Shown: positions 54,355 to 63,222 of the stretch, piece after piece
Layout of the letters: each line of letters opens with the position of its first letter
Numbering within the stretch: the first letter of the stretch is position 1
Origin: Candidatus Omnitrophota bacterium
Lineage (GTDB): Bacteria > Hinthialibacterota > Hinthialibacteria > Hinthialibacterales > JAKPRU01
Reading direction: 5' to 3'
NCBI GenBank assembly: GCA_029570205.1
Contig: JAKQSI010000053.1
Span: forward strand, 22,477 to 86,476
DNA: 64,000 nucleotides
The notes under the pieces: model-generated
What the model was told of the DNA's origin: nothing
Databases searched by the model: none
Seen by the model: only the letters and a program-made list of their open reading frames with translations
Position numbers and translations under genes: made by a program

Positions 54355-56019
54355 ATGAAGAATGCTCTTCTTTCGGGATGTGTGGCTCTGTTCCTGATTG
54401 TGTTTCTGGCGCTGCCGTTGGCGGCAACCCTTCGAGATGCGGTCTGGGACAACGGACAGCTTACACCGGATTATCTTTTCTATACTATCAGTGACCCATA
54501 CCTGCGAGGGCTTCTGGCAAACAGCCTCTTTCTGGCGTTGGTTGTCACGCTGATCTCGACCCTGATCGCCGTGCCTGCCGCAGCGACTGTCGGACGTTGG
54601 ACCTTCCCGGGGCAAACTCTCATCTTAATGATGTTGCTCGCGCCTCTCATCATTCCCCCGTTTGTCGGGGCAATCGGAATGAGGCTGATTTTGGGACGGT
54701 TCGGGCCGATCAATCTTCTGTTGATTCACCTGGGTCTCTCAAAAAACGGGCTGGACATTCTCGGTTCAGGGAAGATTTTCGGGATCATAGTTATTGAAAC
54801 CCTTCATTTCTTCCCGTTGCTTTTTCTGATGCTTTTAAGTCCCATGGCGGAAACCCGGGGTTCGCTGGAGGAAGCCGCTGCCGGACTCGGCGCAAGTTTC
54901 GGCCTGAGCGCCAGGAAGGTTCTCTTTCCGATGCTTCGCCCGACTCTCGTTGCGGGAATGCTGATTGTCTTTCTCTGGTCGCTGACCGATCTCGGCGCAC
55001 CGCTCATATTCGATTATCGCTATTTGATCCCCGTCAAAATCTTTGACACCACCAGTGAAATCGGTTCGTCTCCCGTAGGGTCCGCGCTGGTGGTGGTGTT
55101 GCTGGCGGTCGTGCTGGGGATTTTTGCCCTGTCGCGGTGGATTCTCGGCAAAAATGTCGCCTGGCGTTCGGTCAGGGAATCCGCTCCGCGTCCCATGCCG
55201 CTTGCCGGGATTCCTCTCTTTTTAAGGATGATCTGGCTTGTGCCGCTGGCGGCAGTTTCGATCCTCCCGCATTTAATGATCGTTCTCATTTCCATTTCGG
55301 GACGTTGGGCGATGGCGGTGTTTCCGGAGTCATTGACATTGGAGTTCTATGTCCGTTGCCTGCTTGACCCAATCGGGTGGGGAGGCCTGACAAACAGTCT
55401 CTGGATGAGCGCGTGTGCGACAATTGTGGATGTTGCCCTGGCCTTGATTCTTGTTCACCTGGTGGTTCGGCAACGGGTAGAGTGGGGATGGCTGCTGGAC
55501 TTGGGGGCATCGTTGCCCCTGGCCATTCCGGGCGTTCTGCTTGCGTTCGGCTATTTGACCCTGTTCCTGGGAACCCCGCTCTCGCCGATGAACTCCGCGA
55601 TGCCCATCCTGATTATCGCTTATGCGACACGTCGTTTGCCGTACATGGTCAAATCCATCGCTGCCGGGGCCCAGGCCATTCCCGCCACCTGGGAGGAAGC
55701 CGCATATTCTCTCGGCGGTTCCGCGTTCCGGGTGTGGCGGAAAGTGACTTTGCCGCTGTTGTCTCCCAGCATCCTGGCCGGAGCGATCATGGCGTTCATT
55801 TTCTCGCTGCTGGAGGTCGGATGTTCGCTGATTCTAGCCTTTCGTGAGAGCGACTATCCCCTGACCAAAAGTCTGTACAGCCTGTTTGCCCGCGCTACCG
55901 AGGGACCGCAGAGCGCGGCGGCCCTGGGGGTGGTGGGTATGGCTATCCTGGCAATCGGCCTTTGGTTTTCCGCTCGACTACTGGGCCGCCGAATCGTGGA
56001 TCTTTTTAGACCGCTGTAA
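54355..56019 (+). CDS. FbpB-like double ABC permease
   Basis: 554 residues, about twelve membrane spans, two BPD_transp_1 halves. Each half has the cytoplasmic EAA motif: ETRGSLEEAAAGLGASFGLSARKVLFPMLRP and ATWEEAAYSLGGSAFRVWRKVTLPLLSP. This architecture suits iron(III)-, thiamine- or putrescine-type importers. No binding protein or ATPase lies alongside, so it may use a partner elsewhere. Divergent from the sugar importer operon. Confidence 0.88.
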   Translation: MKNALLSGCVALFLIVFLALPLAATLRDAVWDNGQLTPDYLFYTISDPYLRGLLANSLFLALVVTLISTLIAVPAAATVGRWTFPGQTLILMMLLAPLIIPPFVGAIGMRLILGRFGPINLLLIHLGLSKNGLDILGSGKIFGIIVIETLHFFPLLFLMLLSPMAETRGSLEEAAAGLGASFGLSARKVLFPMLRPTLVAGMLIVFLWSLTDLGAPLIFDYRYLIPVKIFDTTSEIGSSPVGSALVVVLLAVVLGIFALSRWILGKNVAWRSVRESAPRPMPLAGIPLFLRMIWLVPLAAVSILPHLMIVLISISGRWAMAVFPESLTLEFYVRCLLDPIGWGGLTNSLWMSACATIVDVALALILVHLVVRQRVEWGWLLDLGASLPLAIPGVLLAFGYLTLFLGTPLSPMNSAMPILIIAYATRRLPYMVKSIAAGAQAIPATWEEAAYSLGGSAFRVWRKVTLPLLSPSILAGAIMAFIFSLLEVGCSLILAFRESDYPLTKSLYSLFARATEGPQSAAALGVVGMAILAIGLWFSARLLGRRIVDLFRPL

Positions 56020-56119
56020 TACCTTCACGCCCCTGCCATTCTTCAATCCCCAATCCGCAATCTATTTACTCGGCGCCCGAAAATCTGTAATAATCAGACA
56101 AACAGCATGGAGATAACAA

Positions 56120-57844
56120 ATGACAATTCCTCCAGGGTCGCCATCCGGCAGCAAAGAACCGACTTCGGATATTGAATCTATCGGCGCAGCGGAATTGGAG
56201 CGTCGGCGGCAGCAACGAGGCGCCGGCGAAGGCGCGCCACCGGCAAGCGCCGGTCCGATGGGGGCGACTCCACGCGCTCGTCCACGCACACCCACCGAGC
56301 GCTTCTCTGCCCAACTCCAAATCAACCCCCGCAAAGATGAGACCGGCGAATATATTCGTCTGATTCGCGACGGGTACGCTGACCGGGTCGAGGCCATGAT
56401 CCGAGAGGCGGGACGGGACATTGAAGTCGGCAAAAAAACCGATCGATATTCCAAGGCCGCATGGGAAATTGTCGCGGAGTTCGAAACCAGGGCCAGAGAA
56501 TTCAGCAGTAAGACCGAACTTCTGAAGCGGGTGGAGGAGCGGATCGGCAACCTTCGCAAACTGGTCTCGGAGCAGGCCGATGCGGACGAAATCCAGAAGG
56601 TCCTCGGCCATGACCGCCTGACATCGGAGAAAATCGCCCGTCTTCTTCAGGATACCCGAGAATTCCGCGATGGACTCATCGAATTGGCCATATCGATCTT
56701 CGACCTCAGAGATCGCCTGGATGAACAGGTCCGGTCCGAGGCAAAACGCGAAGAGCAACTCCGACTCCGAATCACCGAACTCTCTTCCAATCTGTCCTCC
56801 AAGGAACGGGTCGATCTGGAGGTCCAGCTCGAGAAATCGTTGCGTGGTGTCAAGCACGAGCCGCGACTGGAAATCCTGGAGAAACTCGAAAAGAAGCTGA
56901 CCGAAAGCTCCCCCGAAGGAAAAGAACTTCGCAAGCAGCAGCTGCTCGACGAGGCACGATCTCATTTTCAGTCCGGCCATCCCGAAGCGGCCCTTCCATT
57001 GCTCGAAGAGGCCCATGATCTCGTCATTACGAGCGAGGAAGTCCTTTCTGAATTGGGCAAGACATACCGGCTTCTTGGACGGTACGAAGCCGCAGCGGAG
57101 GCCTACGGCAAACTGTTGAAAGGCGGGGATGCCGTGGAAATCCTGGTTCCGCTGGCTCAATGTCTGGAGGCGCTCGGCCGGACCGATCAGGCTCTGCACG
57201 CTTATGAGCGCGCCCTTGCTCTCCGGCCCGGTGACTTGGGGATACGAATCGCGGAGTGCGTTCTACTGTCGCAAAGCGGTCACTTCGAGGAGGCTGTTCA
57301 GGGACTGACCAATCTCGTGGCGCGTCACCCTGATTCCTGCGAAACGGCGCTCGCGCTTGCGCGCGTATATGCAGGGCGGGAGATGTTCCTCAGGGCACGA
57401 TCCATCCTGCTTAGCCTGACTCGACAACATCCCGAACGCCCGGATGTCTGGGCCGAATTGGCGGACGTGTGTTGGCGATCCAATGAGTTCGATGCCGCTG
57501 AATCGGCCTACCAGAAAGTTGTTGCACTCGATCCCAATTGCGTCCAGGCGCATGTTCGTCTGGGCGATTTGGCGCGCATGTCCGGTGATTTCCGGAGCGC
57601 AGAGGAGCGCTATCGAACGGCAGAAACACTGAATGCCGATAACTTCTCTGTTCTGTTGGGTTTGGGAATCGTTCTTCGGGAAAAAGGACAAGCGGAAGAG
57701 GCGGTCCGAAATCTGGAGCGTGCGGTTGCGCTGAATCCTAATGACCCCCAGGCGTATCACGAACTCGGCATGGCTTATCTGTCCATGGGAGACGCTCTTG
57801 CCGCAGGCAAAGCCATTCAGCACGCTCTCACCCTCTCCCAGTAG
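56120..57844 (+). CDS. Cytosolic TPR/coiled-coil protein
   Basis: 574 residues. A disordered, Arg/Pro/Ala-rich start (about 1-70) contains a GC-rich DNA stretch resembling a mobile palindrome. A coiled-coil region (about 90-280) is followed by nine or so TPRs from about 275, ending in the canonical PNDPQAYHELGMAYLSMGDALAA. A good ribosome site (TGGAGA) lies before the ATG. The stop codon lies in the first unit of a tandem palindrome array. Function unknown. Confidence 0.75.
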   Translation: MTIPPGSPSGSKEPTSDIESIGAAELERRRQQRGAGEGAPPASAGPMGATPRARPRTPTERFSAQLQINPRKDETGEYIRLIRDGYADRVEAMIREAGRDIEVGKKTDRYSKAAWEIVAEFETRAREFSSKTELLKRVEERIGNLRKLVSEQADADEIQKVLGHDRLTSEKIARLLQDTREFRDGLIELAISIFDLRDRLDEQVRSEAKREEQLRLRITELSSNLSSKERVDLEVQLEKSLRGVKHEPRLEILEKLEKKLTESSPEGKELRKQQLLDEARSHFQSGHPEAALPLLEEAHDLVITSEEVLSELGKTYRLLGRYEAAAEAYGKLLKGGDAVEILVPLAQCLEALGRTDQALHAYERALALRPGDLGIRIAECVLLSQSGHFEEAVQGLTNLVARHPDSCETALALARVYAGREMFLRARSILLSLTRQHPERPDVWAELADVCWRSNEFDAAESAYQKVVALDPNCVQAHVRLGDLARMSGDFRSAEERYRTAETLNADNFSVLLGLGIVLREKGQAEEAVRNLERAVALNPNDPQAYHELGMAYLSMGDALAAGKAIQHALTLSQ

Positions 57845-58099
57845 GACAGGCGTCCCTGCCTGTCACACCTCCCAGTAGGACAGGCGTCCCCGCCTGTCAC
57901 ATCTCTAGTAGGACAGGCGTCCCTGCCTGTCACACCTCCCAGTAGGCCAGGCGTCCCTGCCTGTCACACCTCCCAGTAGGCCAGGCGTCCCTGCCTGTCA
58001 CACCTCCAGTAGGACAGGCGTCCCTGCCTGTCACACCTCCAGTAGGACAGGCGTCCCTGCCTGTCACACCTCCAGTAGGACAGGCGTCCCTGCCTGTCA
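57840..58099. repeat. Tandem palindromic array, eight units of 33-34 bp
   Basis: Units begin AGTAGGACAGG at 57840, 57874, 57907, 57941, 57975, 58008, 58041 and 58074. Each contains GACAGGC-GTCCCT-GCCTGTC, a 7-bp-arm hairpin; units four and five have GGCCAGG, shortening the arm. The units are nearly identical with no spacers, so it is not a CRISPR. The TAG stop of the TPR gene is inside unit one. A related 35-bp array starts at 63819. Confidence 0.93.
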
Positions 58100-58125
58100 A
58101 AAACCTTTCCCCAACCCGCAATCGG

Positions 58126-58773
58126 CTATTTCACAACGTCGAACTCGAACTCATAATTCACCTTGCGATAGGTGACCCGCAACGTGTTGGGAGTGGACCC
58201 CGGCTCATCTTTCTCCCGAATCAGCCGGGTGATAAGAAGCCTCACATAAGTCGTGTTCTTGATCCGGCAAGGGAAGAAGAAACAGCCGCGTATTTGAGAC
58301 CTCGGCAGAATGGCGACAGCTGTGGTCGGGAAATTCCGGTCCGTAAAACTCGCATTCTCCGGAACAGCGATTGGAATGGTCGTGCCGAATCCGCCCGAGT
58401 GATGTCCATAAAAAATGCTGCCGGTGGCCCACGCAGATGTTCCCGAGCGGAACTCCTGAACGATCATACTCTCATATTGATTCCCCATCCCGTCGATTAA
58501 GACCGCGCGATCAATCAGCAGTTCAACCTCCTCCGAACCGGGATTATAGGCAACGACATCAAAAGTCACTATCTCGCATCCGCTTCCCGGCGGATTCCGA
58601 CCCTGCGAAACTTCCAGCACAATGCCTTCCTTTTCGACAACCTGAACGAAACCATCCCCGGTGGTCCGCGCGTCCGGCAACGGCGCAGGCCTCAGCTTTG
58701 GCGTGGCGCATCCCTGGCCTATGAAACACGCTATCGGCAGAATAACAACTGTGAGAAAACGCTGTTTCTTCAT
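58126..58773 (-). CDS. Hypothetical lipoprotein
   Basis: 215 residues from the ATG at 58773 (the open frame extends to 58845). Lipobox FIGQGC with Cys near 22; a beta-rich mature domain with VVEKEGIVLEVSQGR, ITVFDVVAYNPGSEEVELLIDRAVLI... resembles DUF4352-like immunoglobulin-fold lipoproteins. No enzymatic motif seen. AGAGG is upstream. It sits directly beside the palindrome array. Confidence 0.7.
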   Translation of the reverse strand: MKKQRFLTVVILPIACFIGQGCATPKLRPAPLPDARTTGDGFVQVVEKEGIVLEVSQGRNPPGSGCEIVTFDVVAYNPGSEEVELLIDRAVLIDGMGNQYESMIVQEFRSGTSAWATGSIFYGHHSGGFGTTIPIAVPENASFTDRNFPTTAVAILPRSQIRGCFFFPCRIKNTTYVRLLITRLIREKDEPGSTPNTLRVTYRKVNYEFEFDVVK

Positions 58774-58964
58774 CACAATCGCGCCTCTTTCGTGACAAGA
58801 TCGGATTTGTCGTGATATCCTTGTTCTGATTTTATCGTGAAGCAATCCAAAGTTCCTGGGGGATCTCCATCGAATTGCAGTCGTTCGAAAAACCGATTGG
58901 CACCGGGAATTTCCTTACTTCACGCAACGCATTTCAATACGGAATCAACGAGGAGAGTGGGGCA

Positions 58965-59576
58965 TTGGATCGACGAAAAGTCAAACGGGCCATATTGAGC
59001 GTCTCGGATAAGACCGGAATTGTGGAGTTGGCAAAAGGGTTACAGGAACTTCAGGTTCAGATTATCTCTACGGGTGGGACCGCCAGGACCTTGAGTCAGG
59101 CGGGAGTCGAGGTGACCCAGATCAGCGATTACACGGGATCGCCGGAGATTCTGGGCGGTCGGGTCAAGACTCTGCATCCCAAAGTGCATGGCGGTATCCT
59201 CTTTCGACGAGAGGATCAAGCCCAGATTCATGAGGCGGTCCGGTATGGAATCCCGCCCATCGATCTGGTCGTTGTGAATCTTTATCCGTTTCAGCGCACA
59301 ATCTCTCGGGAGAATGTGACCCTGGAGGAAGCGATTGAGAATATCGATATCGGTGGTCCGACTATGATCCGCAGCGCGGCCAAAAATCATGAAGGCGTGG
59401 CCGTTCTTGTGAATCCGGCCGAATATGAACCCATCCTGGCCGAAATGCGGGAACACGATGCCACGTTGAGCTTGATAACTCGCCGTCGTCTGGCCGTGGA
59501 GGCGTTTCGGCATACGGCCGAATACGATATGGCGATTTATTCGTATCTCTCCTCCATTCTCGAGAAACAGACTTAG
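58965..59576 (+). CDS. Stand-alone IMP cyclohydrolase (PurH N-terminal domain)
   Basis: 203 residues, starting TTG at 58965 (GAGGAGAG is 8 nt upstream). It matches only the MGS-like half of PurH: SVSDKTGIVELA, IISTGGTARTL, GGRVKTLHPKVHGGIL, LVVVNLYPF and IDIGGPTMIRSAAKN. It closes FAICAR to IMP in purine synthesis. The AICAR transformylase half (about 300 residues) is absent: a stop follows right after the MGS domain and the next gene is a regulator. Formylation must be done by another protein. Confidence 0.88.
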   Translation: MDRRKVKRAILSVSDKTGIVELAKGLQELQVQIISTGGTARTLSQAGVEVTQISDYTGSPEILGGRVKTLHPKVHGGILFRREDQAQIHEAVRYGIPPIDLVVVNLYPFQRTISRENVTLEEAIENIDIGGPTMIRSAAKNHEGVAVLVNPAEYEPILAEMREHDATLSLITRRRLAVEAFRHTAEYDMAIYSYLSSILEKQT

Positions 59577-59593
59577 TTCGACAGACAACTCAA

Positions 59594-60571
59594 ATGACTC
59601 ACCCACCCGCCGATTCCTTTTCCGATTCCGTGTTGCACCCGGGCACAGAGCGCAATGAGGGAACCATCCTTGTCGTCGACGACGAGAGGGTGATTTGCGA
59701 CCTCCTGATAGAGATCCTCTCCGAGAATCATAACTATGAATTGTTGAGCGCGGGCGATGGCGAAACCGCTTTGCAGATCTGCTCGCAGAGAGAGGTAGAC
59801 CTCGTGTTTACCGACCTGCGGATGCCCGGAATGGGCGGCCTGCGCCTCCTGGCGGAATTGAAAACAATCGTCCCCGAAACCCCTGTCGTTATTCTCACCG
59901 GGTACGGCAGTAAAGAGGATGTCATCCAGGCCCTTCGCCTCGGCGCCTCCAACTTCCTTCTGAAACCCAATGATGTCGAAAATGTCGCCTCAATCGCCGA
60001 AAAGATTCTTTCCATGCGTCAGCGCGAACGTCTCAGCGAGGAACTGTTCCAGTTCTTTGAGGAAGAGCAACATTGTTTCATTCTTCCCAGCAATCTGCGC
60101 TATCCCTTGCCGTTGATTGATTTTCTCACTGCACGGCTCGTTGTCCTGGGAATCTGCACCCATGCCGAACTGAAAAACATTCGCCTCGCTCTCGATGAGG
60201 CTTTGGTGAATGCGGTCGTGCATGGAAATCTTGAAATCTCCTCCGAGATGAAAGGAAACACCTTAACTGATCTCGTCCGGTATGATGAGGAAGTCCGAAA
60301 CCGGTGCTTGATGCACCCCTTCTGTTTCAGAAAAGTCATCGTAAAAAGTCAAATCGACCGCAAACGCGCACAGTTTATCGTTCAGGATGAGGGCAAAGGA
60401 TTCGACCATCGATCTCTGCCGAACGATTTCTCCAATGTCGATAACCTCGGGAGTTACGGACGGGGGCTTCTCTTGATTAAGACATTCATGGATGAAGTTA
60501 CTTTCAATGATTCCGGAAACACCATCACCATGGTCAAAAATGCGCGGGCGGCAACAAAGCAGAATCCATAG
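59594..60571 (+). CDS. Response-regulator receiver fused to an RsbW-like ATPase
   Basis: 325 residues. REC domain (about 24-140): acidic pair in VVDDER, phospho-Asp in VFTDLRMPG, Thr in VILTGYG, Lys in FLLKPND. A linker leads to an HATPase_c of the anti-sigma-factor type (about 180-325) with N-box DEALVNAVVHGN, G1 DEGKGFD, and YGRGLLLIKTF. Without a DNA-binding or kinase output, it likely binds an anti-sigma antagonist or sigma factor in a phosphorylation-dependent way. It starts 17 bp after purH. No cognate kinase adjacent. Confidence 0.87.
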   Translation: MTHPPADSFSDSVLHPGTERNEGTILVVDDERVICDLLIEILSENHNYELLSAGDGETALQICSQREVDLVFTDLRMPGMGGLRLLAELKTIVPETPVVILTGYGSKEDVIQALRLGASNFLLKPNDVENVASIAEKILSMRQRERLSEELFQFFEEEQHCFILPSNLRYPLPLIDFLTARLVVLGICTHAELKNIRLALDEALVNAVVHGNLEISSEMKGNTLTDLVRYDEEVRNRCLMHPFCFRKVIVKSQIDRKRAQFIVQDEGKGFDHRSLPNDFSNVDNLGSYGRGLLLIKTFMDEVTFNDSGNTITMVKNARAATKQNP

Positions 60572-60845
60572 CGGGAAACAAATTTATGGGCAGAATAATA
60601 TGTGGCAGAATCCTTGCAGGCTATTGTTTTTCCCGGCATTTCTTGCATACTGCCTGTCGATTGGGTAAAACCTCCAGGAAACGGCCGGGCCGTCGATCGG
60701 AATATCCCAGTTCTCAACTATATGTTTCTGAGCGGCTTGCGGTGTGAGGTGCGGGATTTCGGGAGTCTCCAGCGCCGGGCCGGCGATTTTCTTCCTTGAA
60801 CTTCCGAATGAAATGAAAGTTGCGCTCTTGCACAAATCGAGTAGT

Positions 60846-60873
60846 TTGAACGCAGAAAGTGAAAAGATAAAAT
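60846..60873 (+). promoter_or_regulatory. Putative promoter of the DRTGG/CBS/NuoE operon
   Basis: TTGAAC (60846-60851), a 16-nt spacer, and TAAAAT (60868-60873), 46 bp upstream of the first ATG. Confidence 0.6.
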
Positions 60874-60903
60874 CATCGCTTTGTTAAGTCGCGATGTTTT
60901 TTT
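60874..60903 (+). terminator. Terminator-like hairpin in the operon leader
   Basis: CATCGC (60874-60879) pairs with GCGATG (60891-60896) and is followed by seven T. It abuts the promoter's start site, so it would more readily end transcription coming from the REC-HATPase gene than act as an attenuator. Confidence 0.4.
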
Positions 60904-60919
60904 CAGAGTGGATTCGACG

Positions 60920-61288
60920 ATGGAACTTCAAGAGATCATTCGGCTGTTGAACGCGGAGCCGCTGGTGGCCCCCGAGCCGGGCCATCCCAGTTCGGTGCAT
61001 GATGTCTGCGCAGCGGACCTGCTTTCGGATATTCTGGCCACGAAGAAACGCGATTTTGTGATTCTCACCGGCCTCGTTACCCCCCAGGTGATCCGGGTGG
61101 CCGAAGCTACCGATGCGCTCGGCGTCGTGATTGTCCGGGGCAAGACTCCGCCGGAAGCCACCCTGGAGGCGGCGCGCAAAAGTCGAATCCCCGTATGGCG
61201 ATGTTCCATGCAGTTGTTTGAGTCCTGTGTTGCCTTGGCTCCGTTGATCGAGGAAAAGCGAACCAAAGAGGGTGTGGCCCCTACATAA
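60920..61288 (+). CDS. DRTGG-domain protein (first)
   Basis: 122 residues: a DRTGG domain with the signature TKKRDFVILTGLVTPQVIRVAEATDALGVVIVRGKTP. These small alpha/beta domains occur next to [FeFe]-hydrogenase genes, with a proposed regulatory or ligand-binding role. The ATG at 60920 has only GTGGA as a ribosome site. Two nucleotides separate it from the next gene. Confidence 0.8.
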   Translation: MELQEIIRLLNAEPLVAPEPGHPSSVHDVCAADLLSDILATKKRDFVILTGLVTPQVIRVAEATDALGVVIVRGKTPPEATLEAARKSRIPVWRCSMQLFESCVALAPLIEEKRTKEGVAPT

Positions 61289-61290
61289 CC

Positions 61291-62262
61291 ATGCGTATGC
61301 GCATCGATCCCGTTACCTACACGCCGTTCCATGAGGCCCTGTACGACCTGCGGGTTCGTGACGCCATGTCGAAGAATCTGATTGTCCTGGGGCCGGAGGC
61401 CACCATGCTGGATGCTCAGATCGCCATGCGTGACCACCGCATTTCCGGCATCCCCATCGTCATCGACGGCGACAAACTTGTCGGTCTTGTCAGCATTCAG
61501 GATGTGATCGAGGCCCTCGTTGCAAATGATATTCATGCCCCCGTCGGTAAATGGATGACCGAAAAGGTCTACACCGTCCGCGAAAAAATCCCGCTCATTC
61601 AGGCCGTCAAGGAACTTCAGAAAAGAGGTTTCGGCCGATTGCCCGTCCTGAATGCCGAGGACCGGCTTGTGGGCATGTTGACCAACAACGATGTCACCCG
61701 TGCGGTCATGCTGCGTCTCAACGAGGAGGCCAGAGCGGCAGAACAACGCGAAGCCGATCTCATGGCCCGTTCCATGTCCGCTACGCAAGAGAGACCCGGT
61801 ATTGAACGAATTGAAATTCGGGTCGAGCCGATGGATCTGGATGCAGCCGGAACGTTTGCCGGCCTGGTCAAAAAAGCCGTGAAAAAGCGCGGAGTCTCGC
61901 CGGATGTCGCCCGACGTGCCGCTATCGCCGCTTATGAAGCCGAGGTGAATGTGATTCTCCACAGCATGGGCGGCATTCTGGAGGCTTTTCTCTCTGATCA
62001 GGATATCACCATCCTGTCGCGAGACCGGGGGCCGGGGATTCCCAATGTGGACGAGGCAATGAAAGAGGGATTCTCCACCGCGAATGAGGTCGTTCGCGCT
62101 CTCGGATTCGGCGCCGGAATGGGACTGCCGAACATGAAACGCTGCTCGGATGAGTTCTCCATCAGCGCACCGGCCTCCGGAACCACGGTCACCATGAAAA
62201 TCCTGTTCAATCCGCCCAGCCAGGCGACCCACCAGGAAAACGCCACGGAGGAGAAGACATGA
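61291..62262 (+). CDS. CBS-CBS-HATPase (anti-sigma-like) regulator
   Basis: 323 residues. Two CBS domains (about 20-130, e.g. VRDAMSKNLIVLGPEATMLDAQIAMRDHRISGIPIV) that could bind adenosine nucleotides, then an HATPase domain: N-box EVNVILHS, G1 DRGPGIP, GFGAGMGLPNMKRC. This resembles RsbW/SpoIIAB-like serine kinases. It combines energy sensing with a kinase output. Start 61291, or the ATG two codons later. The stop overlaps the next gene by 4 bp. Confidence 0.87.
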   Translation: MRMRIDPVTYTPFHEALYDLRVRDAMSKNLIVLGPEATMLDAQIAMRDHRISGIPIVIDGDKLVGLVSIQDVIEALVANDIHAPVGKWMTEKVYTVREKIPLIQAVKELQKRGFGRLPVLNAEDRLVGMLTNNDVTRAVMLRLNEEARAAEQREADLMARSMSATQERPGIERIEIRVEPMDLDAAGTFAGLVKKAVKKRGVSPDVARRAAIAAYEAEVNVILHSMGGILEAFLSDQDITILSRDRGPGIPNVDEAMKEGFSTANEVVRALGFGAGMGLPNMKRCSDEFSISAPASGTTVTMKILFNPPSQATHQENATEEKT

Positions 62263-62684
62263 CAAACCGGAAACCGCAGACTCTCTCGGAAGCCGCTTCG
62301 CTGATCGACGCTGTGCCGCTGGTCGGAGAGGGCGACGGGCCGGTGGAGGGAGTTTATTGCTCCGACTTACTTTCCGATGTTCTGGCGAATGCTCCGGAGA
62401 ATAGCCTGTGGATCACCGTACAAAATCACAGAAACATTGTGGCCGTTGCAGAAACACGGGATGTGACCGCGATTGTTGTCGCGGGTGGGCGGCCCGTTTC
62501 GGATGACACAAAGAAGCAGGCCGAACGGCTCGAAATCCCCATTTATTCCAGTCCGTTGACCGTATACGAAATCGCCGGACGCCTTTATGTTGCGGGAGTG
62601 GGAAGAGAGGAAAGATGTGGTCCACAGAGTCCACCCGGTCCACAATGTCCGCCCAGGCAGAAAATAGCAGGAGAACCGCAATGA
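62259..62684 (+). CDS. DRTGG-domain protein (second)
   Basis: 141 residues with the DRTGG core GPVEGVYCSDLLSDVL... and ALWITVQNHRNIVAVAETRDVTAIVVAGG. A strong GGAGGAG precedes the ATG. The last 25 residues are Pro/Gly/Arg-rich and derive from a DNA segment of short GTCCAC repeats. Overlaps its neighbours by 4 bp on both sides. Confidence 0.83.
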   Translation: MTNRKPQTLSEAASLIDAVPLVGEGDGPVEGVYCSDLLSDVLANAPENSLWITVQNHRNIVAVAETRDVTAIVVAGGRPVSDDTKKQAERLEIPIYSSPLTVYEIAGRLYVAGVGREERCGPQSPPGPQCPPRQKIAGEPQ

Positions 62685-63205
62685 CTCCATTTCAAACACC
62701 GCCGCCCGTATCCGCACTTGCCCCGGATATCTATGAACACCCCAGCGGGGACCCCCGTTTCCTGGAATTGGACCGGATCATTAACCGCGAAAACGGCCGG
62801 GAAGACTCCCTGATTCAGATCCTTCACGCGGCGCAGAGCATCTTCGGATACCTGGGCGATGATGTCGTTCAATATCTTTCCCGTCAAATGCGCGTGCCGG
62901 TCTCAAAAATCTACGGGGTGGTGACATTTTATCATTTCTTCACGACGATTCCGCGAGGCAAACACACCTGCATGATCTGCACCGGCACAGCCTGTTATGT
63001 GCGTGGAGCAGATCGCCTGGTGTCTCGTGTCTCCCAGGAATTGGGGATAGAACCCGGTCAAACCACGCCCGATGGACGAATCACACTGCAAACCGCTCGG
63101 TGTATCGGAGCCTGCGGTCTTGCCCCCGCTGTGGTGGTGGATGAGGATGTCTATGGAAAAGTCAAAGTGGATAAACTTCTCAAGCAGTTGAAAAAGCTGA
63201 CCTGA
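62681..63205 (+). CDS. NuoE/HndA-like [2Fe-2S] thioredoxin-fold subunit
   Basis: 174 residues starting ATG at 62681 (GGAG upstream; ATGA overlap with the previous gene). The helical half (LDRIINRENGREDSLIQILHAAQSIFGYL) precedes the thioredoxin-like half with four ligand cysteines: MICTGTACYVRG (CxxxxC) and TARCIGACGLAPAV (CxxxC). NuoE subunits link NADH dehydrogenase-type and electron-bifurcating complexes. No NuoF is in the window; it should follow the edge. Confidence 0.93.
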   Translation: MTPFQTPPPVSALAPDIYEHPSGDPRFLELDRIINRENGREDSLIQILHAAQSIFGYLGDDVVQYLSRQMRVPVSKIYGVVTFYHFFTTIPRGKHTCMICTGTACYVRGADRLVSRVSQELGIEPGQTTPDGRITLQTARCIGACGLAPAVVVDEDVYGKVKVDKLLKQLKKLT

Positions 63206-63222
63206 TCGGACTGACAGATTCC

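Larger units (their letters stand above)
60572..60919. other. Intergenic region before the NuoE operon
   Basis: 348 bp without a supported gene (a 65-codon frame at 60602-60799 has no family match). It holds a promoter for the DRTGG operon and a terminator-like hairpin, listed separately. Confidence 0.55.

Noticed and set aside
57840-58099. CRISPR array.
   Set aside because: Units are direct copies with no distinct spacers, and no cas genes were seen in the window.
57930-58121. A minus-strand frame with repeats of TGRDACPTGG.
   Set aside because: Produced by translating the palindromic array.
60602-60799. A 65-codon plus-strand frame.
   Set aside because: No family resemblance, weak start and ribosome site; it is likely untranslated leader.
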